Of a DNA stretch of 37,033 nucleotides, positions 33,784-37,033 are shown piece after piece. Position numbers and translations under genes: made by a program. How positions within the stretch are numbered: the first letter of the stretch is position 1; each line of letters begins with the position of its first letter. The stretch is from an uncultured Prevotellaceae bacterium (GTDB lineage Bacteria; Bacteroidota; Bacteroidia; Bacteroidales; Bacteroidaceae), in the NCBI GenBank assembly GCA_947174565.1, contig CAMWJL010000015.1, forward strand, positions 1 through 37,033, given 5' to 3'. The notes under the pieces are model-generated. The model worked only from the letters and a program-made list of their open reading frames with translations, made no database searches and was not told the origin of the DNA.

Positions 33784-34379
33784 GGGGCTACAAAGTGATA
33801 TTGGCAAGCAATTCGCCTCGGCGCAAGGAACTGTTAGGTGGACTTGGCATCCCCTTCGAGGTACGCACGCTGCAAGGCATTGACGAGAGCTATCCCGACA
33901 CGTTGAGGGGAGAGGAAATTCCTGTCCATATCTCGGGCAAGAAGGCCGAAGCCTACAAGCGCACGATGGCAGACGACGAACTGATTATCACTGCCGACAC
34001 CATCGTCTATGACAACGGGCAGGTGCTCGGAAAGCCTAAGGATAGGGAAGAGGCAGTGCGGATGCTTCGCCAACTATCAGGACATGCCCACGAAGTCATC
34101 ACGGGTGTGTCCATTGTGACGAAAGAGAAGACCACGCAGTTCGCTTCCACCTCAAAAGTGTTCTTCGCTCCTCTGACCGACGAGGAGATAGCCTATTACG
34201 TTGACAACTACCATCCTTTCGACAAAGCAGGTGCTTACGGCATTCAGGAATGGATAGGTTTTGTGGCAGTCACTCGCATCGAAGGCTCTTATTTCAACGT
34301 GATGGGGTTGCCTATACAACGACTATATACAGAATTGCTCAAAAGAATATCCGATGGAGACCTACACTCACGAGCTTGA
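33750..34379 (+). CDS. maf: Maf-family nucleoside triphosphate pyrophosphatase
   Basis: A 209-residue Maf/HAM1-like NTP pyrophosphatase. [13 protein letters not shown] is the phosphate-binding loop, [18 protein letters not shown] the catalytic segment, VITGVSIV and [32 protein letters not shown] the other conserved blocks. The YhdE-type dTTP/UTP preference is likely from the overall motif pattern but is not proven. It should clean up non-canonical nucleotides or act in division arrest. The frame is open from 33618 in the kdsC gene, but the coding similarity begins after MDAQQYS, so 33750 is used. Its end overlaps the regulator gene by 26 bases. Confidence 0.9.
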   Translation: MDAQQYSLRLVGGYKVILASNSPRRKELLGGLGIPFEVRTLQGIDESYPDTLRGEEIPVHISGKKAEAYKRTMADDELIITADTIVYDNGQVLGKPKDREEAVRMLRQLSGHAHEVITGVSIVTKEKTTQFASTSKVFFAPLTDEEIAYYVDNYHPFDKAGAYGIQEWIGFVAVTRIEGSYFNVMGLPIQRLYTELLKRISDGDLHSRA

Positions 34380-34827
34380 CGCAACCGACTTGCAGATTCT
34401 TCGTATCCTGCAAGCCAACAGCCGACTCACTACGAAGGAGTTGGCGCAACAGATTCACTTGTCCATCACACCCACCTACGAGCGTCAGCGTCGTTTGGAA
34501 CGCATGGGCTACATCAAAGGCTATGTCGCGGTGCTGGATGCCTACAAGATGGAGCGTGGCTTCATGGTGTTCTGCAATATCTCCATGAAGCAGATTAACA
34601 AGGTCATTGCCAGTGAGTTTCGCAATGCGGTGGGGCAGTGGAACGAGGTGACTGAATGCTACAATGTCTCGGGCGATGGCGACTATCTGTTGAAGGTCTG
34701 TGTGAGCAGCATGCAGAAGTACCAGCAGTTCATTCTTGACAAATTGGGCGACTTCCCCTATATCTCGCAAGTGCGTTCCTTCTTCGTGATGGACACGCTG
34801 AAACTTACATACGGTTTTCCCATGTAG
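34354..34827 (+). CDS. Lrp/AsnC-family transcriptional regulator
   Basis: A 157-residue regulator with an N-terminal winged helix-turn-helix ([37 protein letters not shown]) and a C-terminal RAM/AsnC ligand-binding domain (about 70-150: GFMVFCNISMKQIN, VTECYNVSGDGDYLLKVCV, VRSFFVMDTLKLTY). Members respond to amino acids and form octamers or larger rings. It overlaps maf, so it belongs to the same operon as the kdsC-like gene. The direct targets are unknown. The gene is followed immediately by a terminator. Confidence 0.92.
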   Translation: METYTHELDATDLQILRILQANSRLTTKELAQQIHLSITPTYERQRRLERMGYIKGYVAVLDAYKMERGFMVFCNISMKQINKVIASEFRNAVGQWNEVTECYNVSGDGDYLLKVCVSSMQKYQQFILDKLGDFPYISQVRSFFVMDTLKLTYGFPM

Positions 34828-34828
34828 A

Positions 34829-34866
34829 AAGCGTGGTAGGATTGCTCCTGCCACGCTTCTTTTTTA
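34829..34866 (+). terminator. Rho-independent terminator after the Lrp/AsnC gene
   Basis: A 13-bp stem with one G-T pair (34829-34841 with 34846-34858, loop TTGC) followed by CTTTTTTT-like sequence. Confidence 0.9.
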
Positions 34867-34919
34867 TCATGCTATCCCGTGATGACGATGGAATCCCCGT
34901 CATGCCATACCGAAGAACG

Positions 34920-35747
34920 TCATTGCTTAAATGCTGTGCTGACGATGTTCTTCACCTGTTCGTAACTCAGACAGATGGTGGTAGGACCATAGGCGTATGG
35001 AGCGATGTCGTATTCGTTGTAGTAGAACTCAATGCTGTCGGCTCGCAAGGCAAAATTCTTGCTCACAAAGAAGTCGCTCATTTCCAGATAGCCCTTCTCG
35101 TTCAGCCCCTCCATGGTGAACACGTTGTTGTCGGTCATCAGCTTGCGCAGCAGCAGGTTCTGCAACTCGCGTTGGTTGATGGTGGGGAACACCGCATCGA
35201 GCGGAATGAACTCGCCCGTTTGTGCGTTGAAGCGCAGGATGGTGGTGAGTCGGCTGGGATGTGCGCCACCCATGAATGTCTCCTCCATCAGTCGGTAGTT
35301 GATAATATCCTTCATGCCACGTTCAGCCCTTCCTGTCAGGTGGTCTTGGTAGATATTGGCGATGTTGTCGCCATGGAACTCCTCCTTTGCCGCTGTGATA
35401 TATTGTGCCATTGCCTCCTCTGCCGTTTGGTCACTCGACTGTTTCAGCAGCAGCTCAATCAGTTGGTCGTTAATGAGTTGGCACACCTTCGCTTTCTGCT
35501 CGTTGTCCGACCTCACAAACTCCATGTCAATCTTCACGTCCAGTTCGCGTTCCTCCTGCGGATGCAACAGGGCGAACTCATCGTCCTCGCCCGTCAATTC
35601 GAGTGGAGGCTCTGTCTGATGCTCCTGTGCCTCTACGGCATAAAACTCCAGTTCGTCCTTGGGACCGCTTGGCTGACAGGCAATCAGCAGCAATGCCACC
35701 AGCGTGCCGCACCATCCGAAGATGTCGTGTTTGTGTAGGTTTTTCAT
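34920..35747 (-). CDS. RsiV/DUF3298-type putative lipoprotein
   Basis: A 275-residue predicted lipoprotein. MKNLHKHDIFGWCGTLVALL ends in a lipobox LIAC with Cys24. The mature part resembles the DUF4163/DUF3298 (RsiV-like) proteins: IINYRLMEETFMGGAHPSRL in the middle, where the GG-A-H motif is typical, then TGEFIPLDAVFPTINQRELQ, and YNEYDIAPYAYGPTTICLSY near the end. In Bacillus the domain is the lysozyme-sensing part of an anti-sigma factor; here there is no sigma-binding part, so a cell-envelope or glycan-binding role is more likely. The frame is open to 35870 but the lipoprotein start at 35747 is the sensible one. A -7 element lies 24 bases ahead. Confidence 0.72.
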   Translation of the reverse strand: MKNLHKHDIFGWCGTLVALLLIACQPSGPKDELEFYAVEAQEHQTEPPLELTGEDDEFALLHPQEERELDVKIDMEFVRSDNEQKAKVCQLINDQLIELLLKQSSDQTAEEAMAQYITAAKEEFHGDNIANIYQDHLTGRAERGMKDIINYRLMEETFMGGAHPSRLTTILRFNAQTGEFIPLDAVFPTINQRELQNLLLRKLMTDNNVFTMEGLNEKGYLEMSDFFVSKNFALRADSIEFYYNEYDIAPYAYGPTTICLSYEQVKNIVSTAFKQ

Positions 35748-35770
35748 TATGCTTTCCGTTAAATTGGCTA

Positions 35771-35778
35771 CAAAGGTA
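35771..35778 (-). promoter_or_regulatory. Bacteroidetes-type -7 element for the RsiV-like gene
   Basis: The minus strand reads TACCTTTG, 24 bases ahead of the ATG at 35747. Confidence 0.55.
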
Positions 35779-35868
35779 CTAATTTTTCCGTTCAACATAG
35801 ATGTTGTTCCGCCAATAATGTCTAATTTTGCGAAAGATTTCATTAAAAACTGTTCATGACGACTTTCC

Positions 35869-36354
35869 ATGCAACGTAGAGATTCCTATAGCGACCTCGG
35901 ATTGACGGTTGCGATTGGCATATTCATCTGTATCCTCATCAAGAGCATGATGTTTGGTTTCACATGGGTGGGCATTGTTTGGCTGCTCCTTGCCTGTGTC
36001 TATTTCTACGTCTCGTGGCGTTATGCCTCCCGCAGTCGTGTGGTGCGCCATTCCACCACAGGCTTCCTTCTCCTCTCCGTGGTGGCAATCATGGGCATCC
36101 TCCTCTTCGACCGCAACACACGTCCCGTCATGCACGCTTTTGCGGGTACGGGCGACACCATTGCCGACCCCGTCGTGATGGACGAAGCACCCGTGCTGCC
36201 CATTGCAGACATTGTGCCAGTCGATACGCTGGAGGCTGACACCTTGGTGGCAGATTCTGTCAGCGCGGATACTATTATTATAAATAATGTGTCATCGTCG
36301 GAGACACTGCCTGCGGACAGCGTTGGTGGCGATGTTTCCGACCTTTCAATGTAA
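35869..36354 (+). CDS. Membrane protein of unknown function
   Basis: A 161-residue protein with three predicted membrane helices in its first 83 residues: LTVAIGIFICILIKSMMFGF, WVGIVWLLLACVYFYVSW and TGFLLLSVVAIMGILLF. After that comes a soluble tail rich in Asp, Val, Ala and Thr with a repeated pattern (VPVDTLEADTLVADSVSAD). I do not recognise a family. It lies 13 bases before the next gene on the same strand, and the two are probably co-transcribed. Confidence 0.6.
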   Translation: MQRRDSYSDLGLTVAIGIFICILIKSMMFGFTWVGIVWLLLACVYFYVSWRYASRSRVVRHSTTGFLLLSVVAIMGILLFDRNTRPVMHAFAGTGDTIADPVVMDEAPVLPIADIVPVDTLEADTLVADSVSADTIIINNVSSSETLPADSVGGDVSDLSM

Positions 36355-36367
36355 AAAGATTGAGAAT

Positions 36368-37033
36368 ATGTCTTCCACTAACAATACCTCTGAATCATCT
36401 GCCAAAGGACGTGCTGTCCGCACCATCGTGGCTGTCACCCTCGTCATCTTGGCATTGGGCGGTGTTGCCACATGGTATCTCTTCTTCCGTGGTGGCGACG
36501 ATGCCGACGAGCGCGTCGTTTACGACCGTATCATCCGCTATCAGAACCTCCATCAGTATGATCTCATGGGCAAAGCCCTCGAAGAATATATCGACACTTA
36601 CAACCCCGATGCCTTCCACTATTCGCAGTTGAAGAATCTGAACGACCGCTTCTTCACCGAACGAGCCGACTGGAAGGCTACCTCCACCTCGCTTTCCACA
36701 TCAGCCATTCGTCGCTTCATCGATGCGCATCCCGATGGCTTCTATATTGCCGATGCCGAACAGCGACTCGATTCCCTTTTGTATGCTCAGGCATTGGCTG
36801 CCAACACCCGTGAGGCCTTTGAACGCTACATCAGCCAGTCGCCCCAAGGCTGCTACATAGAGGAGGCACGCACCAACATCGAAGCCCTCAATAATGTGGA
36901 GGTGACACCCGAAGAATTTGCAGCCGCCCACCAAGTGATGGAAGCCCATTTCAATGCGTTGGGCAACAACGACCAGGCGGCACTTGTCAGCACGCTTGCT
37001 GCACAAGTACACAACTACATCTGCAAGGCAAAT
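36368..37033 (+). CDS. Membrane-anchored protein with TPR-like helical repeat region, runs off the window
   Basis: An open frame of 222 codons without a stop, cut by the right edge. After a short polar N-terminus there is one membrane helix (TIVAVTLVILALGGVATWYLFF), then a soluble part rich in helical segments with alternating Leu/Ala and aromatic residues (YDRIIRYQNLHQYDLMGKAL, RRFIDAHPDGFYIADAEQRL, FERYISQSPQGCYIEEARTN). The spacing suggests TPR-like or Sel1-like repeats but I cannot name the family. Start ATG at 36368 follows the previous gene by 13 bases. Part of the same unit. Confidence 0.7.
   Translation, partial: MSSTNNTSESSAKGRAVRTIVAVTLVILALGGVATWYLFFRGGDDADERVVYDRIIRYQNLHQYDLMGKALEEYIDTYNPDAFHYSQLKNLNDRFFTERADWKATSTSLSTSAIRRFIDAHPDGFYIADAEQRLDSLLYAQALAANTREAFERYISQSPQGCYIEEARTNIEALNNVEVTPEEFAAAHQVMEAHFNALGNNDQAALVSTLAAQVHNYICKAN

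Noticed and set aside
34833-35738. 301-codon plus-strand frame opposite the RsiV-like lipoprotein
   Set aside because: Leucine/valine/histidine-rich shadow translation; the minus-strand frame has a lipobox, a -7 element and family motifs.

Overview
The window looks like a chromosomal piece of a Bacteroidales bacterium of the Prevotella/Bacteroides type. Reasons: promoter -7 elements of the Bacteroidetes form TANNTTTG recur upstream of genes; several lipoproteins and secreted glycoside hydrolases have the architecture usual in this phylum; Kdo synthesis genes (kdsA, kdsD, kdsC) point to a Gram-negative outer membrane; and the IS630-type transposase N-terminus is of a type common in Bacteroidales. 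Species cannot be fixed from sequence reading alone.

Layout. (1) 1-427: edge of a frameshifted IS630-like transposase. (2) 535-5591: AT-rich surface-glycan locus on the + strand: a cytidylyltransferase-LicD fusion with a G7 tract in its catalytic loop, a capsular-polysaccharide type glycosyltransferase, a GT4 glycosyltransferase, a stretch of decayed coding sequence (4190-4487) and a PF14907-like nucleotidyltransferase, closed by a strong terminator. (3) 5718-5783: a modular palindromic repeat whose relative lies in inverted orientation at 20214-20282. (4) 5811-12887: carbon-nitrogen hydrolase (-), aminotransferase (+), LolE-like permease and valS (+), DUF2807-like lipoprotein (-). (5) 12888-16156: an accessory island with nested inverted repeats, a 23-bp direct-repeat array, a promoter with a structured leader, a probable type II restriction gene whose 5' end seems frameshifted, and an apparently intact D12-class adenine methyltransferase. 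(6) 16157-19982: tightly coupled slyD-like, aroC, ssb, kdsA, kdsD. (7) 20403-30717 (- strand): ettA, nadE, GH2 and multidomain GH43 enzymes, mltG. (8) 30933-37033: nitroreductase, an AT-rich lipoprotein, an overlapping operon (DUF2520-like dehydrogenase, kdsC-like phosphatase, maf, Lrp/AsnC regulator), an RsiV-like lipoprotein (-) and two membrane-anchored proteins, the last running off the edge.

How it fits together. Most of the window is housekeeping: aminoacyl-tRNA synthesis, chorismate, NAD and Kdo synthesis, peptidoglycan processing. Kdo formation is almost complete here: KdsD makes arabinose-5-phosphate, KdsA condenses it with PEP, and KdsC removes the phosphate. The unusual material is in the accessory parts: the LicD fusion that may add a phospho-substituent to surface glycan, the restriction-modification island with its repeat structures, and the dispersed 17-nt-unit repeats.
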